Shown here: in pieces, positions 1 through 7,751 of the stretch
Layout of the letters: every line of letters begins with the position of its first letter
Position numbering within the stretch: position 1 is the stretch's first letter
Origin: Nocardia nova
Lineage (GTDB): Bacteria > Actinomycetota > Actinomycetes > Mycobacteriales > Mycobacteriaceae
Direction: 5' to 3'
NCBI RefSeq assembly: GCF_002933465.1
Contig: NZ_PSZE01000030.1
Coordinates: 1-64,000 of the forward strand
DNA: 64,000 nt
Translations under genes and position numbers: made by a program
Notes under the pieces: model-generated
The model's input: the letters and a program-made list of their open reading frames with translations, nothing else
Database searches by the model: none
Told to the model about the DNA's origin: nothing

Positions 1-1358
1 GGGGAGGGTGCGGGCGTGGCGGGAGCCGGGCTGCCCGGGGCCGCGGTGCTGCCCTCGGCGGGCGGCGGCGAAGCGATGGGCGGCGCCGGCTTGGCGCAGA
101 CAGGCAGCAGGTCGGTGGCGGCCAGTTTCTCGAGCTGCCCGCGCGTGGAGTCGAATCCACCCGGTGGCAGCAAGCCGTTGTTGACCTTGTCGCGGCCGGT
201 CTGCTGCAGGTCGGCCACCGCCAGCTGCTTACACCCGCTGGGGAACCCGGCGCCGGGGCGCATGAGGGTGACCTTGTTGTGCGGGTCGACGCAGACCAGC
301 TGGTCCACATCTTGAATCGAATAGCCGAGGATCGAGCCGGGCAGGCCGCGCATGATCACCACGTTGCCGTTGTCGGCGCCCACGTAGTAATTGCTGCGAA
401 TCATCTTGTAGCCCACCACGAGTCCGACCACGACGGCCACGACCAGGGCGACGGCCAGCGCGATCCAGCGGCCCTTGTGACTCTTACGCGGCTCGGGCGG
501 TTCCGCCGCGACCGCGGCCCGGCGAGGTGCCGCCCGCGGGGGACGCATGGCGGCGGCGCGCCCGGCGGCGGTGTTGGGCGGCGGCGTGTCCTCATCCTCA
601 CCGGAGGCCGCACCAGCGACGATGGGGTGGCTCTGGCCGTAGTCGAGATCGATCACATCGGCGACGACGACGGTCACATTGTCGGGACCGCCGCTGCGCA
701 GAGCCAATTCGATGAGCCGGTCGGCTGCCTCGTCGGTATTGCCCTCGCGCAGGGTGTTCGCGATGGTCTCGTCACTCACCACGTCGGACAGGCCATCCGA
801 ACACAACAGATAGCGGTCACCGGCGCGGGCTTCCCGGACGATGAGCGTCGGCTCGATCTCGTTTCCGGTGAGTGCCCGCATGATCAGTGACCGCTGCGGA
901 TGGGTGTGGGCCTGCTCCGGGGTGATCCGGCCCTCGTCGACCAGTGACTGGACGAAGGTGTCATCGCGGGTGATCTGGGCGAGCTCGCCGTTGCGGAGTA
1001 GATAGGCCCGGGAGTCGCCGATATGGGCGAGGCCGAGCTTCTTGCCCGCGAACAGGATGGTCGTGAGCGTGGTGCCCATACCGTCGAGTTCGGGCTCCTC
1101 CTCGACCTGGTCGGCGATCGCGGCATTACCTTCGCGAATCGCCCGGTCGAGTTTGCCGAGCAGATCGTCGCCGGGCTCGTCGTCGTCGAGATGAGCGAGC
1201 GCGGCGATCATCAACTGCGAGGCCACCTCACCGGCGGCGTGCCCGCCCATGCCGTCGGCGAGCGCCAGCAGGCGCGCACCGGCGTAGACGGAGTCCTCGT
1301 TGTTCGCCCGGACGAGACCACGGTCGCTACGCGCTGCGTAGCGGAGAACTTGAGTCAC
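1..1358 (-). CDS. pstP: PP2C-family Ser/Thr protein phosphatase PstP (3' end outside window)
   Basis: Membrane-anchored PPM phosphatase that reverses Ser/Thr kinase phosphorylation of cell-wall and division proteins. Seen: a PP2C catalytic domain at about residues 5-235 with metal-binding motifs DGMGGH (35-40), GDSRAYL, SDGLSD and GGPDNV; a juxtamembrane linker; one transmembrane helix at about 294-316; then an extracytoplasmic part that turns Pro/Ala-rich at the window edge. No stop codon lies in the window, so at least 452 residues are coded. The GTG start overlaps the fhaB stop by four bases (GTGA), which implies translational coupling. In relatives (family knowledge) the operon continues with rodA, pbpA, pknA and pknB, which would lie to the left. 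Confidence 0.95.
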   Translation of the reverse strand, partial: MTQVLRYAARSDRGLVRANNEDSVYAGARLLALADGMGGHAAGEVASQLMIAALAHLDDDEPGDDLLGKLDRAIREGNAAIADQVEEEPELDGMGTTLTTILFAGKKLGLAHIGDSRAYLLRNGELAQITRDDTFVQSLVDEGRITPEQAHTHPQRSLIMRALTGNEIEPTLIVREARAGDRYLLCSDGLSDVVSDETIANTLREGNTDEAADRLIELALRSGGPDNVTVVVADVIDLDYGQSHPIVAGAASGEDEDTPPPNTAAGRAAAMRPPRAAPRRAAVAAEPPEPRKSHKGRWIALAVALVVAVVVGLVVGYKMIRSNYYVGADNGNVVIMRGLPGSILGYSIQDVDQLVCVDPHNKVTLMRPGAGFPSGCKQLAVADLQQTGRDKVNNGLLPPGGFDSTRGQLEKLAATDLLPVCAKPAPPIASPPPAEGSTAAPGSPAPATPAPS

Positions 1359-1822
1359 GATCGCAGCTCGATCACAGTCTTACCGACACGGACAGGGGTG
1401 CCGAGCGGAACTCGGACGGGTGTGGTGACCTTCGCTCGATCGAGGTAGGTCCCGTTGGTCGATCCTAAGTCTTCGACGTACCAGTCCTCGCCGCGCGGCG
1501 ATAACCGTGCATGCCGGGTCGAGGCGTAGTCGTCGGTCAGTACCAGCGTGGAGTCGTCTGCACGCCCGATGAGCACCGGTTGGGTGCCGAGCGTGATCCG
1601 AGTGCCGGCGAGTGAACCCTGAGTCACCACTAGATACTTGGCGCCCTTCTGGCCACGGCTGAAGGATGGCAGCACCGCCGAACCTCTGGTGGGTCGGGGC
1701 TGGATCCGAATGCCTGATGCCGCGTAGATGTCGCTGCGCAAGGTACGAAGCACCGCCCACACGAACAGCCACAACAACAAGAGGAACCCCGCACGGGTCA
1801 ACTGCAGGATCAGTCCCTGCAC
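1355..1822 (-). CDS. fhaB: FHA-domain protein FhaB (FipA)
   Basis: Small membrane-anchored phosphothreonine-binding protein of the PknA/PknB division network. Seen: 155 residues; a hydrophobic N-terminal helix at about 6-27; a C-terminal FHA domain with the GRADDS, SxxHA and DLGSTNGTY signatures. An upstream in-frame ATG at 1873 would add 17 residues, but the GTG at 1822 has AGGAGGT eight bases before it and gives exactly the length I recall for the mycobacterial protein, so I take 1822. It sits between fhaA and pstP and overlaps pstP by four bases. The assignment rests on both sequence and gene order. Confidence 0.93.
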   Translation of the reverse strand: MQGLILQLTRAGFLLLLWLFVWAVLRTLRSDIYAASGIRIQPRPTRGSAVLPSFSRGQKGAKYLVVTQGSLAGTRITLGTQPVLIGRADDSTLVLTDDYASTRHARLSPRGEDWYVEDLGSTNGTYLDRAKVTTPVRVPLGTPVRVGKTVIELRS

Positions 1823-2008
1823 GGCGCTCCACCTCCTGTTCGACCGGTCCCGTAGTGGCGTTTCGTCCCCCAACCGGCGTGCTGGTCAGCACGGCCCGGC
1901 TGCCGAGCGAATGTTGGCAGCATAATAGGGCCGACGACCGGTTGCGATCACGATACGGGCGAGCGGTTTTCGCGCCCCATCGTGACCTGCACCGGCGAGC
2001 TTACGGGA

Positions 2009-3463
2009 TCAGACGATTCGGATCAGGATCTCGGAATGCCCGGCCCGGATCACGTCTCCGTCGGCGAGCTGCCAATCCTGGACGGGAGAGCCGTTGACCA
2101 GTGTCCCGTTGGTGGAGCCGAGATCCGAGAGCATGGCGACCTGACCGTCCCAGCGCACCTCGATGTGGCGGCGGGACACCCCGGTGTCGGGAAGCCGGAA
2201 ATGGGCGTCCTGGCCGCGCCCGATGATGTTGCTGCCCTCGCGTAGCTGGTACGTGCGGCCGCTGCCGTCGTCGAGGTGCAGGGTGGCGGAATAACCGGAC
2301 CCGCCGCGCGCCGGCTGCGGGGCCGCGGCGTAGCCGCCCTGCTGCCCGTAGGCGGGCTGCTGGCCGTAGGCCTGATCCTCGGCGCCGTAAGCGCCCTGGT
2401 CGGCGTACCCCTGATCGGCGTAGCCGGGGTCTGCGTAGCCCTGCTGGCCGTAGCCGCCCTGAGCCTGGTAACCCTGGTCGTATCCGGGGGCCTGGCCGTA
2501 GCCCGGCTGCTGGCCGTAGTTCTGCTCCGGGTAGCCCTGCTGTTGCCCGTACCCCTGGTCGGCGTAGCCCTGCTGGCCGTAACCCTGGTCGTAGCCGCTC
2601 TGCTCGTAGCCGCCCTGTTCGTACGCCTGCTGCTGGCCGTACCCCTGGTCGGCATAGGCCTGCTGGCCGTAACCCTGGTCGTAGCTGCCCTGGTCGTAGC
2701 TGCCCTGGTCGTAGCCCGGCTGACCATAGGCCGCGCCGCCCTGCTGGTAGCCCGCGCCGCCCTGCTGGTAGTCGTAGCCGTTCTGGTAGTCGCCGCCGCC
2801 CTGCTGATAGTCGCCGTAGACAGGCTGCGATTCCGGCGCGGCGTACTCACCGGCACCGGGGTACTGGCCCCCCCGGCCGTAGTCGTCCTGATATTGCGGC
2901 GCGGGGCGGCCCCCCGGCGGGGGTGCGTACCCGCGGTTGCGTGGATCGGACTCCGCGGGCTCTCGGCTGGGGTCGTAGCCTGAGTTCTGCGTCATGGGGC
3001 CAGCTCCTGGTTGCGGGTGTGCGGGTCGTTGTGGGGGTCGTCCAGGTCGATCGGGCGGCCGGCGCGGCGCCGGGGGGTTCCGGCGGCCCGCATCCGGGTC
3101 GACCCGGCCGTGCGTCCTGAACTGTCCGGTGTGCAGCGTAGGGGATGTCTCGAATTCGACGTGCACTTCACCGTAGGTCTGCCACCCCTGATCGCGGATG
3201 TAGTCCTGTAAATGCTTGGCGAACGCGCGGGTGGTCAACTCGTGGTCTGCGTCGAGTTCCTGCAGGTCGGTGGGGTTGACCGTGATGACGTAGACGTTCG
3301 GGGCGAGCAGATGCCCGCCGTCGAGTTCGGTCAGGCGATCCGACGCCTCGCGCTGCAGCGCCGCTTCCACCTCCTGGGGAACGACGCTGCCGCCGAAGAC
3401 CCTGGCGAAGGCGTCGCCGACGGCGCCCTGCAGGCGTCGCTCGAAACGCGAGACGATGCCCAT
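2009..3463 (-). CDS. fhaA: FHA-domain protein FhaA with a long Tyr/Gln/Gly repeat linker
   Basis: Scaffold that binds phosphorylated partners (in mycobacteria the pseudokinase MviN) in peptidoglycan synthesis control. Seen in 484 residues: an N-terminal DUF3662/DUF2662 domain (about 1-130), a Pro-rich bridge, a very repetitive stretch at about 160-395 built from units such as YGQQ, GYDQG and GYADQG, and a C-terminal FHA domain (about 400-484) with IIGRGQD, SRRH and SDLGSTNGT. The start MGIVSRFERRLQGAV matches the family start. The low-complexity linker is longer and more regular than I expect for mycobacterial FhaA. First gene of the fhaA-fhaB-pstP run, with 186 bp to fhaB. Confidence 0.93.
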   Translation of the reverse strand: MGIVSRFERRLQGAVGDAFARVFGGSVVPQEVEAALQREASDRLTELDGGHLLAPNVYVITVNPTDLQELDADHELTTRAFAKHLQDYIRDQGWQTYGEVHVEFETSPTLHTGQFRTHGRVDPDAGRRNPPAPRRPPDRPGRPPQRPAHPQPGAGPMTQNSGYDPSREPAESDPRNRGYAPPPGGRPAPQYQDDYGRGGQYPGAGEYAAPESQPVYGDYQQGGGDYQNGYDYQQGGAGYQQGGAAYGQPGYDQGSYDQGSYDQGYGQQAYADQGYGQQQAYEQGGYEQSGYDQGYGQQGYADQGYGQQQGYPEQNYGQQPGYGQAPGYDQGYQAQGGYGQQGYADPGYADQGYADQGAYGAEDQAYGQQPAYGQQGGYAAAPQPARGGSGYSATLHLDDGSGRTYQLREGSNIIGRGQDAHFRLPDTGVSRRHIEVRWDGQVAMLSDLGSTNGTLVNGSPVQDWQLADGDVIRAGHSEILIRIV

Positions 3464-3722
3464 ACCGGCCTCCCTTCGATGCCCGCCCTCGTTGCCTACG
3501 CTGTATGTCTACGTCAGCTGATCGGTCTGTGTCGTCCGGGCGTCACGATCCCGCGACACGACATGCCGATAGGGCGTGTCGTCGAACGGACACGGTCACT
3601 GCATGATATCCGCGATCCTCCACCCCTGTAACTCGCGACTGTCCACTCACGGTTCCCATTACCCGAAAATACTCGTCCGCAACCCGTGTGATCAGGCGAT
3701 TTCGTGTGGGAACCGGGCGCGT

Positions 3723-3728
3723 GATACT
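3723..3728 (+). promoter_or_regulatory. Possible -10 element of the tRNA-Leu gene
   Basis: GATACT ends 15 bases before the mature tRNA 5' end, a normal spacing for a short 5' leader. No convincing -35 hexamer is visible at 16-18 bases upstream, so this is weak. The rest of the 280-bp stretch 3464-3743 between fhaA and the tRNA shows nothing I can name. Confidence 0.35.
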
Positions 3729-3743
3729 GTCTTCCAGTCGCTC

Positions 3744-3826
3744 GGGCGAGTGGCGGAATGGCAGACGCGCTGGCTTCAGGTGCCAGTGTCCTTCGGGACG
3801 TGGGGGTTCAAGTCCCCCTTCGCCCA
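3744..3826 (+). tRNA. leuT: tRNA-Leu (anticodon CAG)
   Basis: 83-nt class II tRNA. The acceptor arm GGGCGAG (3744-3750) pairs with TTCGCCC (3819-3825) with one G-U pair, followed by discriminator A. The anticodon stem CTGGC/GCCAG carries loop TTCAGGT, so the anticodon is CAG. A long variable arm (GTCC-TTCG-GGAC) and a T arm GGGGG-TTCAAGT-CCCCC follow. The next bases are CCG, so CCA is not encoded and must be added by nucleotidyltransferase. The symbol leuT follows the mycobacterial gene next to fhaA and is from memory. Confidence 0.96.
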
Positions 3827-3831
3827 CCGAG

Positions 3832-3872
3832 GAAGAGCCGCAGATCGAATCCGATCTGCGGCTCTTCTTTTT
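3832..3872 (+). terminator. Intrinsic terminator after tRNA-Leu
   Basis: A perfect 16-bp stem (3832-3847 with 3852-3867), four-base loop AATC and a TTTTT run at 3868-3872. It ends tRNA-Leu transcription; the stem may also stop the convergent esterase gene that ends at 3878. Confidence 0.93.
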
Positions 3873-3877
3873 GTATG

Positions 3878-4843
3878 TCAGGCCGGGTACAGGGCCGCCC
3901 GCAGCACCGAAACCGCCTGGGCGACGGCTGCTTTCGCGGCGTTGGTGTCGTGCATGGAGTTGACCATGACGAAATCGTGGATGATGCCGCCGTAGCGGGT
4001 CTGGACGACGGGGACGCCGGCGTCGCGGAGTTTGGCGGCAAAGGCCTCGCCCTCGTCGCGCAGGACGTCGGCCTCACCGGTGATCACCAGGGCCGGCGGC
4101 AGCCCGGCGAGCTGCTCGGTGGTGGCGCGCAGCGGGGAGGCCGTGATCTGGGCGCGGTCCGCTTCGCTGGTCGTGTACTGGTCCCAGAACCACCGCATCC
4201 CTTCCCGGGTCAGGAAGTAGCCTTCGGCGAACTGCTCGTACGACGGCGTATCGAAGTTGGCGTCGGTGACGGGATAGAACAGCACCTGCTGGACGAACGA
4301 GAGGTCGCCCCGTTCCTTGGCCATCAGGGTCAGCGCGATGGCCATATTGCCGCCCACCGAATCGCCGGCGATCGCGATGCGGGTGGTGTCGAGCCCCTTG
4401 TCGGCGCCGTTCGAGCGCACCCACTGCGCAACCCGGTAGGACTGCTCGTTGGCCACCGGGTAGCGCACCTCGGGGGAGCGGTCGTATTCGGGGAACACGA
4501 CGGCCGCGTGCACGCCCACGGCGAGATCGCGTACCAGCCGGTCGTGGGTGTGCGCATCGCCGAATACCCAGCCTGCGCCGTGGGTGTAGACGATGACGGG
4601 CAGGATTTCGGTCACACCCTGCGGCTTGACGATGCGGGCCCGCACCGACCCGGTCGGCCCGCCCTCGACGGTGATCCACTCCTCGTCGATCGCCGGCTTC
4701 TCGATCGGCGAATCCTGCACCGAGTCAACGGCTTTGCGGCCCTCCTCGGGCGGCAGCTGATAGAGGAACGGCGGCTGGGAGGTCGCGTCGACGAACTCCT
4801 GAGCGGCCGGCTCGAGGGAGACGCCCAGCGGATTTGCGGTCAT
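3878..4843 (-). CDS. Alpha/beta hydrolase, hormone-sensitive-lipase type esterase
   Basis: Predicted carboxylester hydrolase. Seen in 321 residues: the oxyanion-hole motif HGAGW at 88-92 (family usually HGGGW), nucleophile elbow GDSVGG with Ser162, acid Asp259 in GEADVLRDEG, and His289 in GIIHDF. No signal peptide, so cytoplasmic. The ATG at 4843 is chosen because AAAGGA lies nine bases upstream; the frame stays open further upstream without a better start. Natural substrate unknown. It is convergent with tRNA-Leu and sits apart from the AraC regulator, so no operon is implied. Confidence 0.88.
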   Translation of the reverse strand: MTANPLGVSLEPAAQEFVDATSQPPFLYQLPPEEGRKAVDSVQDSPIEKPAIDEEWITVEGGPTGSVRARIVKPQGVTEILPVIVYTHGAGWVFGDAHTHDRLVRDLAVGVHAAVVFPEYDRSPEVRYPVANEQSYRVAQWVRSNGADKGLDTTRIAIAGDSVGGNMAIALTLMAKERGDLSFVQQVLFYPVTDANFDTPSYEQFAEGYFLTREGMRWFWDQYTTSEADRAQITASPLRATTEQLAGLPPALVITGEADVLRDEGEAFAAKLRDAGVPVVQTRYGGIIHDFVMVNSMHDTNAAKAAVAQAVSVLRAALYPA

Positions 4844-4952
4844 CGGGTTATTCCTTTCAGCGGGTGTGCGGCTGCGAACAACGCGGCGCCCGATCAGTTT
4901 CCGCTGGTGGGAGGACAGCGCGCCACTCGCTACGGGACGCGAAAACACCGGA

Positions 4953-5960
4953 TCAAGACACGGCGGCCACGTGCGGTGTCTCGCCGGAACCGGTCGAGCG
5001 GAACCGGCGCTGATATTTACTGGGCGATATCCCGAGCCGGGCGACGAACGCGCGGCGCATCGCCTCACTGTTGCCGTAGCCCGCGGCCATCGCCGCCTCG
5101 GTCACTCCGCAGCCGGCATGCAGCATGTCGCGGGCGACCCCGAAGCGGATGAAGGCGACGTACTCGGCGGGGGAGCGCTCCAACTCGGCGCGGAAAAGTC
5201 TGGTCAGATGCCGCGGACTGACGCTGGCGTGCGCCGCCAGTGTCCGAACGGTATGAGGGAAGGCCGGATCAGCGCAGACGAGGTCGACGACCTTGCGCAC
5301 CAGCGGGCTGCGCGGCACCGGCCCCGACAGCGAGGCCGAGAACTGAGACTGCCCGCCCGCGCGCTGCATGTACACCACCATGAGCTGGGCGATCCGGCGC
5401 GCGATATCGGGGCCGAAATCCTCCTCGACCATCGCCAGTGCCAGGTCGACCCCGGCGGTCACTCCGGCCGAGCTGTAGAGGTTTCCGTCACGCACGTAGA
5501 TGTCGTCTGCGGCGACGGTGATCGCGGGATAGCGCCGCGCCAGATGTGCGGCGAACTTCCAGTGCGTGGTGGCCCGGCGCCCGTCGAACAGGCCCAAATC
5601 GGCGAGGACGAACGCGCCGCTGCACACCGATGCCAGACGCCGGGTGTTCCACGACAGTCGCCGCGCCGCCGCGAGTAGTTCGGGCGTGACGAATGTCGAG
5701 GGCGGCAGCTCACTGCCCGGGATCACGACGGTGTCGAAGGCGCCCGCGTCGGCCGCCGCGACAGCGCATTCGATCCGGGCGCCGATCGAGGTCTGCACAC
5801 TGCCGCCGTCCGCCGACACCAGGACGACCTCGTATCCGGGGCAGGCTTGGTTGGCCTCGACGAAAACTTCCGCGGGACCGGTGAAGTCGAGCATCTTGAC
5901 GCCGTCGAAGACCAGAATTCCTACCCGCCGACGCGGTAGTTGCGCGAGTTCGAGGCCCAT
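4953..5960 (-). CDS. GlxA-type regulator: DJ-1/PfpI-like domain plus AraC HTH
   Basis: Transcription factor of 335 residues. The N-terminal class I glutamine-amidotransferase-like (DJ-1/PfpI) domain covers about 8-190 (VGILVFDGVKMLDFTGPAEV; Cys in LASVCSGAF), and two AraC-type helix-turn-helix motifs cover about 225-320 (LAAHASVSPRHLTRLFRAEL, then VTEAAMAAGY). The inducer is unknown. It is divergent from the TetR gene at 6039 with 78 bp between the starts, and that gap holds a perfect inverted repeat. The downstream esterase, 109 bp beyond its stop on the same strand, could be a target, but that is only a guess from position. Confidence 0.9.
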   Translation of the reverse strand: MGLELAQLPRRRVGILVFDGVKMLDFTGPAEVFVEANQACPGYEVVLVSADGGSVQTSIGARIECAVAAADAGAFDTVVIPGSELPPSTFVTPELLAAARRLSWNTRRLASVCSGAFVLADLGLFDGRRATTHWKFAAHLARRYPAITVAADDIYVRDGNLYSSAGVTAGVDLALAMVEEDFGPDIARRIAQLMVVYMQRAGGQSQFSASLSGPVPRSPLVRKVVDLVCADPAFPHTVRTLAAHASVSPRHLTRLFRAELERSPAEYVAFIRFGVARDMLHAGCGVTEAAMAAGYGNSEAMRRAFVARLGISPSKYQRRFRSTGSGETPHVAAVS

Positions 5961-5970
5961 CCCGCCATCA

Positions 5971-5992
5971 TTCTGGAGTCACGCCTCCAGAA
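5971..5992. promoter_or_regulatory. Operator-like inverted repeat between the divergent AraC and TetR genes
   Basis: TTCTGGAG, six bases, CTCCAGAA: a perfect 8-bp inverted repeat of 22 bp, ending 11 bases from the AraC-type start codon and about 47 bases from the TetR start. Size and place fit a TetR dimer site that would repress both genes. The binding protein is inferred. Confidence 0.5.
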
Positions 5993-6038
5993 CAAGCTTT
6001 GTGGCCGGGGTCGCAGTGTGATTGATACGGTAGGCGCC

Positions 6039-6662
6039 ATGGGGAGGCCACGACAGTTCGACGAATCGGCCTTGCTCGACGCCGCGACCGAACTGTTCTG
6101 GTCGCAGGGTTTCGAGCAGACGTCGGTCGAGGACGTCTCGCGGGCCAGTGGCATCGGAAACGGCAGCATCTATGCCGCCTACCGCAGCAAGCGCGCACTG
6201 TTTCTCGCGGTCTTCGAACGCTATTGCGAGGGCCGCGCCCGCCTGGTCCGGGAGGTGGTGACCTCGGCTCCCGGTTCGGCGCACGCGGCCGTGCGCGCAC
6301 TGTTCGAGGCGATCATCGACGACTGCGTCTCGCAGCCCGATCGGCGCGGTTGCCTGATGCTCAACAGCATCGCCCAGCTCGGTTCGCGGCTGCCCGAGGT
6401 GATCAGCATCGGGAATCGCACCACCGCCGCTATGGAAAGCAGCGTCGCCGATCGGCTACGCCGCGCTGCCGAGGAATCCGGCGCCGAGCTCGATGCGCCG
6501 ACCCTGGCCGCCTACAGCGCCACTGTGGTGATGACCGCGCAAGGCCTCATTCAATTGAGCCGCTTGGGAACTCCCCTCGGGCGATTGCGCGATATCGCCG
6601 AGGTGTCGAGTCGCAATCTGCCCGCGGGGTGGAACGCACCGGTCGCGGACAGAGTCGGCTGA
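6039..6662 (+). CDS. TetR-family transcriptional regulator
   Basis: 207-residue one-component regulator. The TetR_N helix-turn-helix lies at about 8-55 (DAATELFWSQGFEQTSVEDV, SRASGIGNGSIYAAYRSK), followed by a C-terminal ligand-binding part with the AefR/YxaF-like segment RRGCLMLNS. The ATG at 6039 is preceded by TACGGT at 6026-6031 and only seven bases, with no Shine-Dalgarno, so a leaderless transcript is likely. It probably controls itself and the divergent AraC gene through the inverted repeat at 5971-5992. Confidence 0.9.
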   Translation: MGRPRQFDESALLDAATELFWSQGFEQTSVEDVSRASGIGNGSIYAAYRSKRALFLAVFERYCEGRARLVREVVTSAPGSAHAAVRALFEAIIDDCVSQPDRRGCLMLNSIAQLGSRLPEVISIGNRTTAAMESSVADRLRRAAEESGAELDAPTLAAYSATVVMTAQGLIQLSRLGTPLGRLRDIAEVSSRNLPAGWNAPVADRVG

Positions 6663-6713
6663 CGGCGCCGTTGTCCGGCGGCGTCCGGGGACGTTGGTCA
6701 GCGGCGGCGTTGG

Positions 6714-7052
6714 TCAGCGGCCCCGCTGAGTGCGCACGTAGTCGACGGCCTCCTGCGTGACAGCGTCGGTAATGTCGGCGAATTCCTCGTGCTTCTGGAT
6801 GTAGCCGGCCACGAACGGGCAGATCGGCACGATCCGTAGACCGGCCTCGCGGGTACGGTCCAGAGCCTGCGACACCAGGGCGCCGGCCAGGCCGCGTCCG
6901 GCGAAGTCGGAGTCGATCTCGGTGTGGTAGAAGATCCGCTGCCCGTCGTGGTCGAGGTATTCGGTGAATCCGGCGAGCCGATCGTCCACGCTGATTTCGA
7001 ACCGTTCCGCGGCCCGCGTGACGACCGGGGTGGGTTGCTGTTCGGCGGTCAT
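6714..7052 (-). CDS. YidJ-type GNAT N-acetyltransferase
   Basis: Small acetyl-CoA-dependent acyltransferase of 112 residues. Seen: a GNAT_acetyltr_2/YjdJ-like core with beta strands RFEISVDDRLAGFTEYLDHD and the acetyl-CoA loop FAGRGLAGAL, then IVPICPFVAGYI, typical of the family. The ATG at 7052 is the natural start, with GATACT (7065-7060) seven bases upstream and no ribosome-binding site, again suggesting a leaderless message. An upstream GTG at 7133 would add an unlikely basic extension. The acceptor substrate cannot be read from the sequence. Confidence 0.87.
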   Translation of the reverse strand: MTAEQQPTPVVTRAAERFEISVDDRLAGFTEYLDHDGQRIFYHTEIDSDFAGRGLAGALVSQALDRTREAGLRIVPICPFVAGYIQKHEEFADITDAVTQEAVDYVRTQRGR

Positions 7053-7285
7053 GGGTCTCAGTATCGCGGCCAGGCCGGTCGGATACCCGCAGGGGCGAGC
7101 CAGGGCCCGCGTGGTGTGTGATCTTCGCCGCACTTTCGGCGGTTGACCGGTCGTTATTCGCTTCGGGTATCACCGGTGAAAATACGCTGTTCGAGTTCGC
7201 TGCCGAAATAACTGCGCAATTCAAGGGAAGCGCATACGTAACCGTCTGAGAATTACCTAACGGCAGACTTGGAATCTCCGGTGGT

Positions 7286-7304
7286 AACAAACTTGAAGTT
7301 TGTT
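7286..7304. promoter_or_regulatory. Perfect AT-rich palindrome, operator-like
   Basis: AACAAACT-TGA-AGTTTGTT: an 8-bp perfect inverted repeat with a three-base centre in a region without genes. It is unlike the surrounding GC-rich DNA. It could be a repressor site or a small RNA hairpin; nothing identifies the ligand. Confidence 0.4.
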
Positions 7305-7630
7305 TGCTGGCTGCGCGAGTTGGGTAGAAGTCGGTTGGTTGAGTCTCTGACCTGCGATGATGACGGGCAGGTGAGCAACAGGCGACGCGCCGGGGAATCA
7401 TCGCGGCCGGGTATCCGGCACTGCGGGTAACGGTCGAATTAGCAGAAAAATCCCGGCTACCAGAGCGTTGCGGTATGGGGCGGACCGCTATTTCCGACCG
7501 CCCGCCAGGTATTTGCGAATGGTCTCCGGAGATGCTGTCGGACTGTGGGTTTCGGCTCGGTTACGGCCGGGCAGACGGAGTGTGCAGGAGGTTGCGCAGG
7601 GATAACGATTGTGTAGAGTCGACGCTAACG

Positions 7631-7664
7631 CTGGCCGCAGCTGAGCTGGACTCGCTGCGGCCAG
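7631..7664. other. 10-bp perfect hairpin without a T-run
   Basis: CTGGCCGCAG (7631-7640) pairs with CTGCGGCCAG (7655-7664) over a 14-base loop. It lies 88 bp beyond the stop codon of the SpoIIM-like gene on the minus strand and may act as its transcription end, although no U-tract follows on either strand. Confidence 0.4.
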
Positions 7665-7751
7665 TGGATCTCAAATCGGCACTCCGATGATCCTTCGAAT
7701 CCCCGCCTTCTCGCAAGGGATTTCCTCAGCCTCAGCAGAACTCGCCCGGAG

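Larger units (their letters stand above)
7053..7751. other. 699-bp intergenic region with no convincing gene
   Basis: This stretch is more AT-rich than its neighbours around 7130-7480 and has no open frame with good codon use and a start signal. It contains an AT-rich perfect palindrome (7286-7304) and a GC-rich hairpin (7631-7664). The 5' end holds the GNAT promoter. Confidence 0.6.

Noticed and set aside
7475..7690. 71-residue open frame in the 700-bp gap
   Set aside because: No start signal, no recognisable domain, and it runs through a hairpin; composition does not fit a real gene.
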